A stretch of DNA of 64,000 nt from Bacillus horti (GTDB lineage: Bacteria > Bacillota > Bacilli > Caldalkalibacillales > JCM-10596). The notes under the pieces were generated by a model. That model had not been told where the DNA came from. It worked only from the letters and a program-made list of their open reading frames with translations, and made no database searches. Position numbers and translations under genes: made by a program. Below are positions 25,400 to 34,856 of the stretch, piece after piece. The number at the start of each line of letters is the position of its first letter. The first letter of the stretch is position 1. The stretch covers positions 1 through 64,000 of the forward strand of contig NZ_JAUSTY010000016.1 in the NCBI RefSeq assembly GCF_030813115.1. Reading direction: 5' to 3'.

Positions 25400-25771
25400 T
25401 TATCTAAGGATTCGAATTGTAAATGGGTAACGATACCTTACCCCATCGTTTGCCCTTAATGAAGCAATCACAACAAATATAAAACCTATAATAGGAATTA
25501 GAAAGAGTCCAATTAAACCGATTAACACGATGATAAGCATAGCAGAAATCACCGTATAGATGAGCAAGCTAATCTGAAAATTCAAAGATTCAATCCCCTG
25601 ATCTGCCACAAACGGATAATCATTTTTCTTTAGAAGATAAACAACTAATGGACCCAGAAAGTTTCCACCAAAAGGTAAGAGAAATATGGCAAAAGCTGAT
25701 AAATGACATAATGTTCCCCACATCCGCTCTTCTTTAGATAATTGGCTATGACTGAAATGATCCACAATCAT
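25400..25771 (-). CDS. DUF4870 (Tic20-like) membrane protein
   Basis: Protein of 123 residues with three or four hydrophobic helices. The motifs EERMWGTLCHLSAF, GPLVVYLLKK and FVADQGIESLNFQISLLIY are the standard blocks of the DUF4870 family. The function is unknown. GGGGGG precedes the ATG closely. It stands alone between a bidirectional terminator and a 300-base AT-rich region shared with the divergent MFS gene; that region holds promoter-like sequence but no motif that I can name. Confidence 0.88.
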   Translation of the reverse strand: MIVDHFSHSQLSKEERMWGTLCHLSAFAIFLLPFGGNFLGPLVVYLLKKNDYPFVADQGIESLNFQISLLIYTVISAMLIIVLIGLIGLFLIPIIGFIFVVIASLRANDGVRYRYPFTIRILR

Positions 25772-26068
25772 CTCCCCCCTTCTTCAATGAAATACTTGTG
25801 TAAGTAGTAGTATATACTAAACGGTGTGAAAAATCATTCCGCCCATTTCTTTAATCATCTTGTCCTAAATCAACTTTAATACTTAATCTATATCTATAAC
25901 AACTATTATATTCCCTAATTCATTAGCTCTAAAACATAATATTTTATGAGAGTAGTTAATCCCCACTTATTACTATTATTCCAATAATGCCCTTGTAAAA
26001 ATAAGATATTCATGCTAATGTAAATAAATTAATTCGTTTTTCGAAGTATCTGAGAGGGTCCTGTCACG

Positions 26069-27280
26069 ATGAAAAATTGGAAAAAGAATTTATGGATACT
26101 TTGTGCAGGTCAATTTTTATTTATGGCCTCCATGAGTCAAATTATTCCCTTCCTCCCTTTGTATTTACAGGAGCTTGGTTTAACTGATTCAGCCGAAATT
26201 AGTAAATGGTCCGGTCTGATTTTTGGCTCACAATTTTTAACCGCCCTTATCTTCTCTCCCATTTGGGGAAAAATAGCTGACCGCTATGGCAGAAAAATGA
26301 TGCTCATTCGCTCTGGTATTGGGATGGCCATCGTTACCATACTTATGGGATTCGCTACCAACCACATTCATCTCCTCATCCTTAGAATTATTAATGGGAC
26401 GATTTCAGGATTTATTCCTGCCGCTATTGCATTAACAGCTACGAATACCCCGAAGGAAAGAACCGGATATGCTATTGGTATCCTTCAATCTAGTGCTGTA
26501 GCAGGATCGATTTGCGGCCCTTTGATTGGTGGAGTCATGGCTGATATCATGGGCTTCAGAGCCATTTTTATGTACACAGGCATCTTTGTTTTTCTGGCTA
26601 CGTTAATTGTTATCTTTTTTGTACATGAAAAGTTTGAACGCAAGGAAAATGAAGAAAAAACGAGCTTAGTACAGGATTTTAAAGTGATTATTGCTCGAAA
26701 GCCTATTCTATCCTTCTTTTTTATCGGAACGCTTATTCAGCTTGCTATGCTAGGAACAATGCCATTGATCCCACTATTTGTACAGGAGCTTACTGATTCC
26801 TCACAATATCTTGCCTTCCTAGCCGGTCTTACAGGAGCCGTAATGGGCTTTACAAATATGCTCGCCTCTCCTCAGCTCGGGAAGCTTGGTGATCGACATG
26901 GGGCCCAGCATGTACTCTTTTACTCCTTGATTGCAGCTGCTCTAATAACCCTACCACAAGCGTTCGTTCTTGATTTATGGCAGCTAATTGCCCTGCGTTT
27001 TCTACTAGGAGTCACACTTGGTGGGATGCTACCGTCTCTCCATACACTTGTACGACATTATGCTCCAAAAGGAATGGAAAGCAGGACGTACAGCTATGCT
27101 ACCTCCGCTACTTTTTTAGGAAATTTTATAGGTCCCATTGCCGCAGGGCAGCTAGCCGCTCAATTTGGTTTACGCAGTATCTTTATCTCTGCTTTTATTT
27201 TGCTTCTTTTAAGCGCTTGTTGGGTGAAATATTTGCTGAATGTACATTTTCAACAGCAAGCTAAAGAGCAGATTCATTAG
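26069..27280 (+). CDS. MFS drug-efflux-type transporter (DHA1)
   Basis: Protein of 403 residues with 12 membrane helices. Motif A GKIADRYGRKMM is in the loop after helix 2 (about 68-79) and its repeat GKLGDRHGAQ is in the second half (about 272-281). Motif C of proton antiporters is seen as QSSAVAGSICGPLIGG (about 141-156). This indicates proton-driven export of drugs or metabolites, MdtG-like. The substrate is unknown. A strong terminator follows at 27317-27365. Confidence 0.9.
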   Translation: MKNWKKNLWILCAGQFLFMASMSQIIPFLPLYLQELGLTDSAEISKWSGLIFGSQFLTALIFSPIWGKIADRYGRKMMLIRSGIGMAIVTILMGFATNHIHLLILRIINGTISGFIPAAIALTATNTPKERTGYAIGILQSSAVAGSICGPLIGGVMADIMGFRAIFMYTGIFVFLATLIVIFFVHEKFERKENEEKTSLVQDFKVIIARKPILSFFFIGTLIQLAMLGTMPLIPLFVQELTDSSQYLAFLAGLTGAVMGFTNMLASPQLGKLGDRHGAQHVLFYSLIAAALITLPQAFVLDLWQLIALRFLLGVTLGGMLPSLHTLVRHYAPKGMESRTYSYATSATFLGNFIGPIAAGQLAAQFGLRSIFISAFILLLLSACWVKYLLNVHFQQQAKEQIH

Positions 27281-27316
27281 TTGGTTCATTATTATTTCCA
27301 TACTTGTTTTAACCAG

Positions 27317-27365
27317 AAATACGCCAGTCGCTTCATAAAGATGAAGCTGACTGGCGTATTTTTTT
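27317..27365. terminator. Strong bidirectional terminator
   Basis: Long inverted repeat AAATACGCCAGTC...CTTCAT / ATGAAG...GACTGGCGTATTT with a 4-base loop, followed by more T. It separates the MFS gene from the convergent TPM-domain gene. Confidence 0.92.
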
Positions 27366-27408
27366 GAAATAACCATGTAAAAAAGTTAAATAAAATAAAT
27401 ATACTTTC

Positions 27409-30048
27409 TTACCATTTCGATCCTCCACCCTTTGATCCACCAGAGGATTTCGATGAACCTCCCCAGCTTGAGCTTCCTCCAGTGCTTTTTGAACCACTAC
27501 TCCAGCTAGAGCCTCCACCAGAAGAGCTTGAATTATTCCAGCTAGAGCCACCTCCACTGCTTGCTCCACTTGATCGGTTTGAGCTAGAGCCTGAATTCCC
27601 CCAGAATGATGAGGTAGCAGCCGCCGCTTTATTAGCTCGGCGTAGAGCAGCCTCTTCTTCCCTGAGTCTTTGAATATTACGCTGGCGCTGACGCTCCATT
27701 TCCTGAGCATGCTCTAGATCCACCTTTTGCTGATAGTCTAACTTCATTCTATCTATCAGACCTTCTCCTTCTGCAACGAAAGACAGTGCTTTTGGATATT
27801 CGCATTCCTTCAACGCTAATTCTATTCTTCCACATAGCGTTTTAAATTCACTATTGTAATAAGATGTCTTGATTTTTGATCGATAACGCTTTACAGCTTC
27901 TGAAAAAGCTGAGGCTAGATGCTGATAGGATCTCTCAGCTTGATTTTTTTCTTGTACCGTTCTTTCAATTTGATTTTCAAAATTCTCTACCTCACGACTA
28001 TATTGTTTAACAGCAGTATAAAGCTCTTCTACATGAAGTAGAGGCGCTTCAAGAATTTGGTCAATGTCCATTTTTACATCTCTTATAAACTGCTCTGCCC
28101 CTTGAAGTAATTGAACACGTTCAAGCTTATGTAGCTGAATACGTGATAACAAATGTGAAAAAGAGATATAGTGTTCTTCAAATTCCTTCTTCAGAAGTTG
28201 ACTTTTTGCATCCAACTCGTATTTAAGATGCAGGATATTTAACTGGATGCTCGAATTCTCTTCTAACAACAGAATTAACTGAGTCAGATGCTTTTCTGCT
28301 CTGAAATAAAATTGAATCATAGGATCTAAACCATGTCTTACGTCTGGCAAGGTTTGCTTAATTTCTAAATGATTAGCCTTTATCGTGTGTATAGTCTCAG
28401 AAAGCTTCTTCCAATGAATCTCGTGGTATTCTCTTTGTACCTTCTGGATTTCTTCTTCTAGCTCTGTAACTCCGTATAAGTCAAATTTTTGTTTCTCCAT
28501 ATCAACCTGATTAAGCGTTTCTTTTCCCCAATCTCTTGAAGCAATAGTCGCCTTCACCTCATCAAATGAATGCTTAAGCCACTGATGTATGTTTTTTAAC
28601 ATGTGTGTAGATGCCTTGATATCTCCTTGCCTTAGAGCATTCTCTAGGTTCGTATGCTGGCTCTGAATATTTTCAAAAGCAGAGAAAGGATTAATTTCTG
28701 ATAAAATCAGATTTTCTTTATTGATGATTTGTTCGAGTTCCTCTCTCTTACTTTGTAAGAAATCAGGTAGTCCTCTAAACTCCTCAGTTTGAAGACCAAT
28801 AAGCAGGACTTCCTTTCTCAATACTGTAATTCTAGAAGGAACACCCTCTAATATATCCTTCGCATACAACGGATCAAGCTGAGCAGACTGACTTGCCTTT
28901 TGGACAATTCCTCTCAAATCCTCTGCTCTTTTAACAATCTGCTCCAGGGGAAACGGATTGTTCTCTAACTGCTTACGTAAAAGCTCATCTACCTGCTCCA
29001 TCTCTTTAACAGATGCTTCAATCACAGGTAAGACTTCATTTTCAGTCCCTTTGTAAAGGTCAATAGCGGATTGGACAATATCAATGAATTTCCGGAACTG
29101 TACGATTTGGTCATTCAACTCTTCCAGCTGTTTTTTGGTTTTAGTGCGTGATGAGAAGAATGAAAAGCTAACGCCAGCAAGTGTTCTCGAAAATTTAGTA
29201 GCTTCTTGTAGGAGCTCATAAAAGGTATCCCTTGATTCCTTAATAAATGTCTCTGATTTACCACGTGAGAACTGAGCAAGCGGCTCGATCTCCTGCTCAA
29301 GCTGATGAATGGACACTAATATTGCCTGGTGATCACTTAAAATCTTCTTCTTTCTCTTTTTAAGCTTCAAATATTCGACTAACATTAAAATCAGCTTATA
29401 ACTTACCAAAACTAGCGCAATAAGAACTAGTAAGGACAGGAGAAGACTCGACTCTGAAACATCTGGAGCATTTTCACCTGTTGCTACTTGTTCAGGTTGT
29501 ACAGGTTCAGCGACTACAGGTGCTACTTCTATTTCATCGTTACTCTGATTCAAAAGAGAAAGCTCTTTTGTAACCATAATTACCCCTTGCTTAATATTTC
29601 CTTCAGCTGCATGGGGGATAAAGTGTTGGTCAAGGAACACCGTATATGGATTCCCAGCTCCAATATACCCTTCCTGCAAGGAAAGCTCCTGAAACGCCTT
29701 GTCTAACCTACTACCCTTTGCTATTTCAATATGTACTTCTCTTTCTTCAGCTGTAATGACCATTAATACATCATTTTCTGTAAGTTCCCATTTATCAAAA
29801 ACAAAAGTAGACAGAGTTGATATAACACCACCATCTAGATTAGGGATTGTATACAGATATAGGTCCATTGAAGAAATATTAATTACTTTCTCAATTGCAG
29901 ATCTTTGGGCTTCATTAAGCATCTGGGCGTGATCATTAATGTACCCTTGTGAATCATGAACAACTGCCGCTTGGGCTGGATTTGTAAACACTAAAATGAG
30001 AAGTACTATTGTTAGTACTCCTGAACTGAGTCTTTTCTTATGACCCAT
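27409..30048 (-). CDS. TPM-domain membrane protein with long coiled-coil and Gly/Ser tail
   Basis: Protein of 879 residues. Signal peptide at 1-27 (ends PAQAA); TPM domain at about 30-165 (SQGYINDHAQMLNEAQRSAIE, VLMVITAEEREVHIEIA), the fold of YgcG and of thylakoid TLP18.3 proteins; a single membrane helix near 204-225; then about 580 mostly helical, heptad-rich residues; and a final tail of about 65 residues of almost only Gly, Ser, Trp and Lys. The TPM part should lie outside and the coil inside the cell. TPM proteins are linked to repair of photosystem II or to unknown envelope roles. The size and the coiled coil are unusual for the family. Confidence 0.85.
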   Translation of the reverse strand: MGHKKRLSSGVLTIVLLILVFTNPAQAAVVHDSQGYINDHAQMLNEAQRSAIEKVINISSMDLYLYTIPNLDGGVISTLSTFVFDKWELTENDVLMVITAEEREVHIEIAKGSRLDKAFQELSLQEGYIGAGNPYTVFLDQHFIPHAAEGNIKQGVIMVTKELSLLNQSNDEIEVAPVVAEPVQPEQVATGENAPDVSESSLLLSLLVLIALVLVSYKLILMLVEYLKLKKRKKKILSDHQAILVSIHQLEQEIEPLAQFSRGKSETFIKESRDTFYELLQEATKFSRTLAGVSFSFFSSRTKTKKQLEELNDQIVQFRKFIDIVQSAIDLYKGTENEVLPVIEASVKEMEQVDELLRKQLENNPFPLEQIVKRAEDLRGIVQKASQSAQLDPLYAKDILEGVPSRITVLRKEVLLIGLQTEEFRGLPDFLQSKREELEQIINKENLILSEINPFSAFENIQSQHTNLENALRQGDIKASTHMLKNIHQWLKHSFDEVKATIASRDWGKETLNQVDMEKQKFDLYGVTELEEEIQKVQREYHEIHWKKLSETIHTIKANHLEIKQTLPDVRHGLDPMIQFYFRAEKHLTQLILLLEENSSIQLNILHLKYELDAKSQLLKKEFEEHYISFSHLLSRIQLHKLERVQLLQGAEQFIRDVKMDIDQILEAPLLHVEELYTAVKQYSREVENFENQIERTVQEKNQAERSYQHLASAFSEAVKRYRSKIKTSYYNSEFKTLCGRIELALKECEYPKALSFVAEGEGLIDRMKLDYQQKVDLEHAQEMERQRQRNIQRLREEEAALRRANKAAAATSSFWGNSGSSSNRSSGASSGGGSSWNNSSSSGGGSSWSSGSKSTGGSSSWGGSSKSSGGSKGGGSKW

Positions 30049-30227
30049 TTAAACACTTCCTCTACATTTATCCTTGTTGAATTTATTATAATCTATAAAG
30101 TAAATATTTGGTGTGGTTTTCAATAATAATTATTTTTAAAAATGTGGAAGCTTTATGTACTTTATGACAATTCTAGCTGTAGTGCTGTTAAAACTCTTTC
30201 ACTAAGTAAAGGAAACAATTTAATACG

Positions 30228-30270
30228 GAAAAAGCTATCCTTGAGTAGGAACATCTACTTTTGGACAGCT
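30228..30270 (-). terminator. Terminator of the dehydrogenase/transporter/peptidase operon
   Basis: On the minus strand AGCTGTCC...AGTAG / CTACT...GGATAGCT forms a stem (one G-U pair) followed by TTTTTCC. It starts 30 bases after the stop codon of the full-length M42 gene (30300), not after the premature stop at 30413. This supports 30300 as the ancestral end of the gene. Confidence 0.75.
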
Positions 30271-30299
30271 CTCTCTTAAAGCGTCGACTGTATATCATT

Positions 30300-31354
30300 T
30301 TAAGTCAAAGGATTTAAATCCTCTTCCCCTGTCAAACTAGAAATCATTTCAACAAGTAGCTGAATTTCCTGCTCGATATCCTTGAGACTTGCCGTTTCAA
30401 CTGGTGAATGCATTAGCGTAGCGGTAGAGATACAAGAGCAACAGGTACACCCTGCCCCGTATATCTGATTTTATCAGCGTCCGTTCCTGTACTTCTCGGT
30501 GTTAATTCATACTGAAGGTTCATATCAAGCTGTTTTGCTGTTTTCTCTAGGAGTCTGTTTATCTTTATATTAATCGGAGCTCCTTTCGCTAAAACAGGCC
30601 CACCATCTAAGCGTATATCTCCATACTTATTACGATTTACACTTGGATAATCTGTTGCAAAAGTAACATCACATGCGATTGCCATACTAGGCTGTACTCC
30701 AGCACCAGCAAAATAGGCTCCTCCCATATTTGTCTCTTCATTAACTGTACTTGCTGCAATCACACACACAGACAGCTTTCTATCAGATAGCTGTCTTAGC
30801 ACCTCTGCCACAATGAAAGCACCTGTCCGGTTATCTAAACCACGCCCACTTAATCTATTATTCATTAACCATTCAGGCTCTCTTTTATAAACAATAAGAT
30901 CACCTATCTGAATGTACTTTTCTATTTCTTCCCTGTTCACAGCTCCACAATCAACAAACAAGTCCTCAATGGCAAAGCCGTCCTTAATCCCTCCATGATG
31001 CTCGGCATTAGCTCCAATAACCCCAGTTATCGTTTTTTCATTGCCTAACACCGTAACATTCATTCCAACGGCAAGCTTTTGACTAATCCCTCCGACTTTG
31101 TCAAAGTATATGAAGCCTTTCTCATCAATCCGATTCACTACGAATGCTATCTCATCGGAATGGCCAGCCAACAGTACCTTAAAAGGAGCGTTTGGATTCA
31201 GAATTCCAAGCACATTACCTGCCATATCCGTCTTCACTTCATGGGCAAAGCCTTGCACATAGCTCATCCATTTCTTTTGAATCTCCATTTCCATTCCTGA
31301 TGGAGAAGGAGTCTGTAAAAGTTCAACTAAAAAATCCGTTGCTTCTTTATTCAT
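30300..31354 (-). pseudogene. M42 family aminopeptidase, frameshifted near the C-terminus
   Basis: Metal-dependent aminopeptidase of the M42 (FrvX/YsdC/PepA-like) family. The metal residues His in AGHSDEIAF (about 68), Asp in LDNRTGAF (about 175), Glu-Glu in VNEETNMGG (about 207-208) and Asp in ACDVTFATDYP are present. The frame stops at 30413 after SLPLR. Adding one base there restores RY-MHSPVET..., the universal HSPVE motif with the last metal-binding His, and about 38 further codons to a stop at 30300. The joined length (about 351 aa) is normal. Either a real one-base deletion or a sequencing error. The start overlaps the upstream transporter stop by four bases. Confidence 0.85.
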
Positions 31355-32280
31355 AGAGAACCTCCTATTTTCTGATCCTGCGCTATTTTGCGTTTAGCCT
31401 TTGAAATGATAATGACCGTAAGCATAATACATACTCCACCAATGGCTTGAAAAAAGCCAAAGGAAACGTTTAACCACACGACAGCAGAAATGGCTGCAGC
31501 TAAAGGCTCAGCGGATGAGAGAATACTCGTTTCAGAAGGCTGTATATACCTTAGGCTCTCCATATACATGTAAAAGGGAACCAATGTCCCAAAAATGACA
31601 ACAAAAAAAACAAAACCTAGAAGAGTCATATTCCAATCAATGTTAAATATCTGCCAAGGTGGTCGTACGATAGCAAGACCAACAGCACCTATCATCATTC
31701 CCCATCCAACAACCATTGTAGATGACCATTTTCGCAGCAACGGGATTGGATAGAGTGTATAAAACGCCAAAGCAAGTGCTGAGGCTAAGCCCCATAAGAC
31801 AGTTTCCTTAGAAACGGCTAATTCTGTAAACCTACCATTTGTAACGAGTAAGGCTACTCCACATAAGGCGATTCCAACAGCTAGCAGTTCATAGCCAGTA
31901 GGCCAGCGTAAAGCACGTAGAGCCACATAAATCGTAATAAATAATGGTCCTAGGAATTGTAAAAGAGTTGCTGTAGCAGCATCTCCTTCAGCAATCGCTA
32001 CAAAAAAAGTATACTGGACAGCAAGCATACCTAATAGGCCAAAAATAATAAGCCTATAGTTAGAAAATCGGTCTCTCCAAACTCTCCATATACTCCCTGA
32101 CCCTTCCCTCCATCTAGCTAAGAGTAAAAGCAAAATACCTGATACAAACAAGCGAATAAATACTAAGTCATCCACTTGGATGACAGTCTGTTGAAATAAA
32201 AACTGGGCAGCTGTTCCAGAAAGTCCCCACAGAACAGTTGCCGCTAAAACCATCCATATCCCCTTAACGCGAGACAACAT
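31351..32280 (-). CDS. EamA-family DMT transporter
   Basis: Protein of 309 residues with ten hydrophobic helices in two EamA repeats (first about 8-140, second about 155-295). It probably exports a metabolite or amino acid. I choose the ATG at 32280 (MLSRVKG), with AGGGA upstream, over one 33 bases further up. It overlaps the dehydrogenase stop by 17 bases and the peptidase start by 4, so the three genes form one operon. The substrate may be related to the dehydrogenase product, but that is only context. Confidence 0.88.
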   Translation of the reverse strand: MLSRVKGIWMVLAATVLWGLSGTAAQFLFQQTVIQVDDLVFIRLFVSGILLLLLARWREGSGSIWRVWRDRFSNYRLIIFGLLGMLAVQYTFFVAIAEGDAATATLLQFLGPLFITIYVALRALRWPTGYELLAVGIALCGVALLVTNGRFTELAVSKETVLWGLASALALAFYTLYPIPLLRKWSSTMVVGWGMMIGAVGLAIVRPPWQIFNIDWNMTLLGFVFFVVIFGTLVPFYMYMESLRYIQPSETSILSSAEPLAAAISAVVWLNVSFGFFQAIGGVCIMLTVIIISKAKRKIAQDQKIGGSL

Positions 32281-33223
32281 GAACAGGATTCCCTGCAAGG
32301 AATGCTTGTACATTCTTTACAGCTATCTTTAGTAATCTTTGACGTGCTTCTAAACTAGCCCAAGCGATATGCGGTGTAATCACTACATTAGATAGGCCGA
32401 TTAATTGGTGATTCTCTGTAGGTGGTTCTACAGATAACACATCTAGACCTGCTCCGGCAATTTTCCCGGACTTTAATGAATAAGCGAGCGCTTCTTCATC
32501 TATCAGCTTTCCTCGAGATGTATTAATTAAGTATGAGCTTGATTTCATTAGAGCAAGAGTTTCCTTGTTCATCAGCTTTTCCGTTTCTTGCGTTAACGGG
32601 CAATGCAAGCTGACTACGTCAGATTCTGCTAGAAGCTCTGCCAAAGGAACATAACGGAAATTCTCAAACGGAATATCCGTACTCGTAGTACGACGATAAG
32701 CTAATATCTTCATTCCAAAAGCTCTCCCTATCTCAGCAACCTTTGCTCCTATCGTACCGTAACCCACAATTCCCAATGTCTTCCCCGAAAGCTCCATTTG
32801 GGGCTGTACTGAAAAAGTGAAGTCAGGGCTACTCTGCCATCTTCCTTTATGAACCTCTAAATGATGGGCATGAACAGCATTAGTTAACTCTAGTAAAAGA
32901 GCAAATGTCACCTGAGCTACTGAATCAGTGCTATAAGCTGGAATATTGGTTACTGTAATGTTTAATTTAGCTGCTGCATCAACATCCACGTTATCATAGC
33001 CTGTAGCAAATACTCCTATATACTTTAGATTTGGTAGCTTTGAAAGAATATCCTCTCTTAACGGTGTTTTATTTGTAAAGACGATCTCTGCCTCTTTTGC
33101 TCTTTCTTCGATTAAATCAACAGGAGTACGATCAAAGACACTTAGTTCCCCAAAACTGGCTAACTCATCCCATGATAAATCCCCTGGATTTAGTGTATAT
33201 CCGTCTAAAACTACTATTTTCAT
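32264..33223 (-). CDS. D-2-hydroxyacid dehydrogenase (glycerate dehydrogenase-like)
   Basis: Protein of 319 residues that reduces a 2-keto acid or oxidises a D-2-hydroxy acid with NAD(P). The Rossmann motif GIVGYGTIGAKVAEIGRAFGM is near 150-170. The catalytic triad is Arg in NTSRG (about 234), Glu in SVEPP (about 264) and His in PHIAW (about 283). It is first in an operon with a DMT transporter and an M42 peptidase. An 18-bp operator-like palindrome (33321-33338) lies about 100 bases upstream, nearly identical to one at the marR promoter, so control by that MarR protein is likely. Confidence 0.9.
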   Translation of the reverse strand: MKIVVLDGYTLNPGDLSWDELASFGELSVFDRTPVDLIEERAKEAEIVFTNKTPLREDILSKLPNLKYIGVFATGYDNVDVDAAAKLNITVTNIPAYSTDSVAQVTFALLLELTNAVHAHHLEVHKGRWQSSPDFTFSVQPQMELSGKTLGIVGYGTIGAKVAEIGRAFGMKILAYRRTTSTDIPFENFRYVPLAELLAESDVVSLHCPLTQETEKLMNKETLALMKSSSYLINTSRGKLIDEEALAYSLKSGKIAGAGLDVLSVEPPTENHQLIGLSNVVITPHIAWASLEARQRLLKIAVKNVQAFLAGNPVHVVSR

Positions 33224-33320
33224 AGCTTCACCTCATCACTATCAATTAATATATAACTCCGTATTAATCTATTTTAGCTTGTCTTGTGAAACTACACAAT
33301 CAACTTTATTTTCATTTATT

Positions 33321-33338
33321 TATCTCAAATTAAAGATA
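33321..33338. promoter_or_regulatory. MarR (MhqR-type) operator-like site before the dehydrogenase gene
   Basis: TATCTCAAATTAAAGATA, with TATCT/AGATA arms. It matches the site at the marR promoter (35369-35386) in 15 of 18 positions and has the ATCTC-type arms known for MhqR. Promoter-like TTGTAC (33341-33346, minus strand) abuts it. Confidence 0.6.
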
Positions 33339-33420
33339 TTGTACAAAAAAATATGGAATATTGTTTTTATTATTTCTCTATGTGAATTCACTTTCTATCT
33401 ATATGTGAATTTTCTTTATT

Positions 33421-34765
33421 GATAGCGTAAAATATCTTGTGTAAATGAATAGATAGAAAAAGGAAGACCTTTTCTTGTAGAATTGAGTTACCACACAAAA
33501 TTCACAGAAAAGAGGTCTTCCCTATGAACCAGTTTACAACAGATATCATTCAAGCTCTAGTCAAAAAAGAAGATATTAAAGAAGTTTTTCGCATTCACTT
33601 AGAAGCTGCTGTTAATACATTGCTTCAAACGGAGTTATCAGCTTTCCTAGACTATGAAAAGTACGACCGAATTGGATTTCATTCAGGTAACTCTAGAAAC
33701 GGCTCCTACTCCCGTAAACTCCACACGGAGTTTGGAGACTTAGAAATCAGTATCCCTCGTGATCGTAATGGTGAGTTTAAGCAACAAACCGTTCAACCTT
33801 ATAAGCGCTCAAACGACACCCTAGAGGCGTTTGTCATTCATATGTTTCAAAAGGGAGTCACGATGTCCGAAATCTCTGATTTGGTTGAAAGAATGTACGG
33901 GCATCACTACACACCACAGACCATTTCGAATATGACTAAAGCGGTCGGAGAGCAAGTAGCAGCTTTCAAATCACGTTCTTTAGCTTCTCGCTACGTATGT
34001 GTTTATCTTGATGCGACTTTTATTGCTCTGAAGCGTGACACCGTCTCTAAAGAAGCCGTGTATATCTCTGTTGGCATCCGAGAGGATGGATCCAAAGAAG
34101 TCCTTTCTTTTACGATTGCTCCGACGGAGTCAGCTTTTGTCTGGGAAGAAGTATTACAAGACCTTAAAGAACGTGGAGTTGAAGATATCCTCCTTTTTAT
34201 TTCAGACGGATTAAAAGGTCTTCAGGAACGCATCTCTACAGTCTTTCCTCGTTCTAAGTATCAGTCTTGTTGTGTCCATGCCGCACGGCATATTGCTCAC
34301 AAAGTTCGAGTAGCTGACCGTAAGAGCATCTGTGCAGATTTTAAGAGAGTATACCGATCTGATTCGCGTCATGAAGCGCAACAAGAACTAGAGACCTTCG
34401 TCAGCAAGTGGCAGTCAGCTTACCCTAGAGTAACAAAGGCTCTGAGTGATAACCCTTACTTGCTTACATTTTATGACTTTCCCCGTGAAATTTGGAGAAG
34501 TATTTATTCGACGAATCTTATTGAGGGATTGAATAAAAATATTAAGAGATACAGCAAAAGGAAAGAGCAGTTTCCTAACGAAGAATCTTTAGAACGCTTT
34601 CTTGTTTCCCTAGTTGAACCTTACAACCAAAAGTTCTCCGCACGATGTCATATTGGGTTTGATCAAGCACGGGCAGAGCTAAGTAGTATGTTTACTGAAG
34701 AATAAATACATAACCATTTTACAAGAAACCGAATCTTCTATTTACACAAAATTATTGACGGTACC
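33421..34765 (+). mobile_element. Complete IS256-family insertion sequence with 8-bp target duplication
   Basis: A 1,345-bp element with one transposase gene. The ends are imperfect inverted repeats of about 26 bp (33421-33446 and 34740-34765; about 20 matches, sharing TTGTGTAAAT). It is flanked on both sides by TCTTTATT (33413-33420 and 34766-34773), an exact 8-bp target duplication. The duplication and intact gene point to a fairly recent insertion. It separates the marR gene from the dehydrogenase operon. Confidence 0.93.
33524..34705 (+). CDS. IS256-family (Mutator-type) transposase
   Basis: Protein of 393 residues, intact. The DDE residues are visible: Asp in YLDATF (about 163), Asp in FISDGLKG (about 227) and Glu in NLIEGLNK (about 337), with the CCVHAARH segment characteristic of the family in between. 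The N-terminal part binds the ends. AGAGG lies before the ATG at 33524. The length is typical of IS256. Confidence 0.96.
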   Translation: MNQFTTDIIQALVKKEDIKEVFRIHLEAAVNTLLQTELSAFLDYEKYDRIGFHSGNSRNGSYSRKLHTEFGDLEISIPRDRNGEFKQQTVQPYKRSNDTLEAFVIHMFQKGVTMSEISDLVERMYGHHYTPQTISNMTKAVGEQVAAFKSRSLASRYVCVYLDATFIALKRDTVSKEAVYISVGIREDGSKEVLSFTIAPTESAFVWEEVLQDLKERGVEDILLFISDGLKGLQERISTVFPRSKYQSCCVHAARHIAHKVRVADRKSICADFKRVYRSDSRHEAQQELETFVSKWQSAYPRVTKALSDNPYLLTFYDFPREIWRSIYSTNLIEGLNKNIKRYSKRKEQFPNEESLERFLVSLVEPYNQKFSARCHIGFDQARAELSSMFTEE

Positions 34766-34856
34766 TCTTTATTTCTCTACGTTTTATTCACTTTCTTTTC
34801 TACTCTTATACAAACTATTAAGTCATTCTATAATCAAATCAAGTATAAAAATATAG

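Noticed and set aside
27333-27710. Open frames on both strands over the end of the TPM-domain gene
   Set aside because: They arise from the repetitive Gly/Ser codons of the tail and have no ribosome sites; they are shadows of the real gene.
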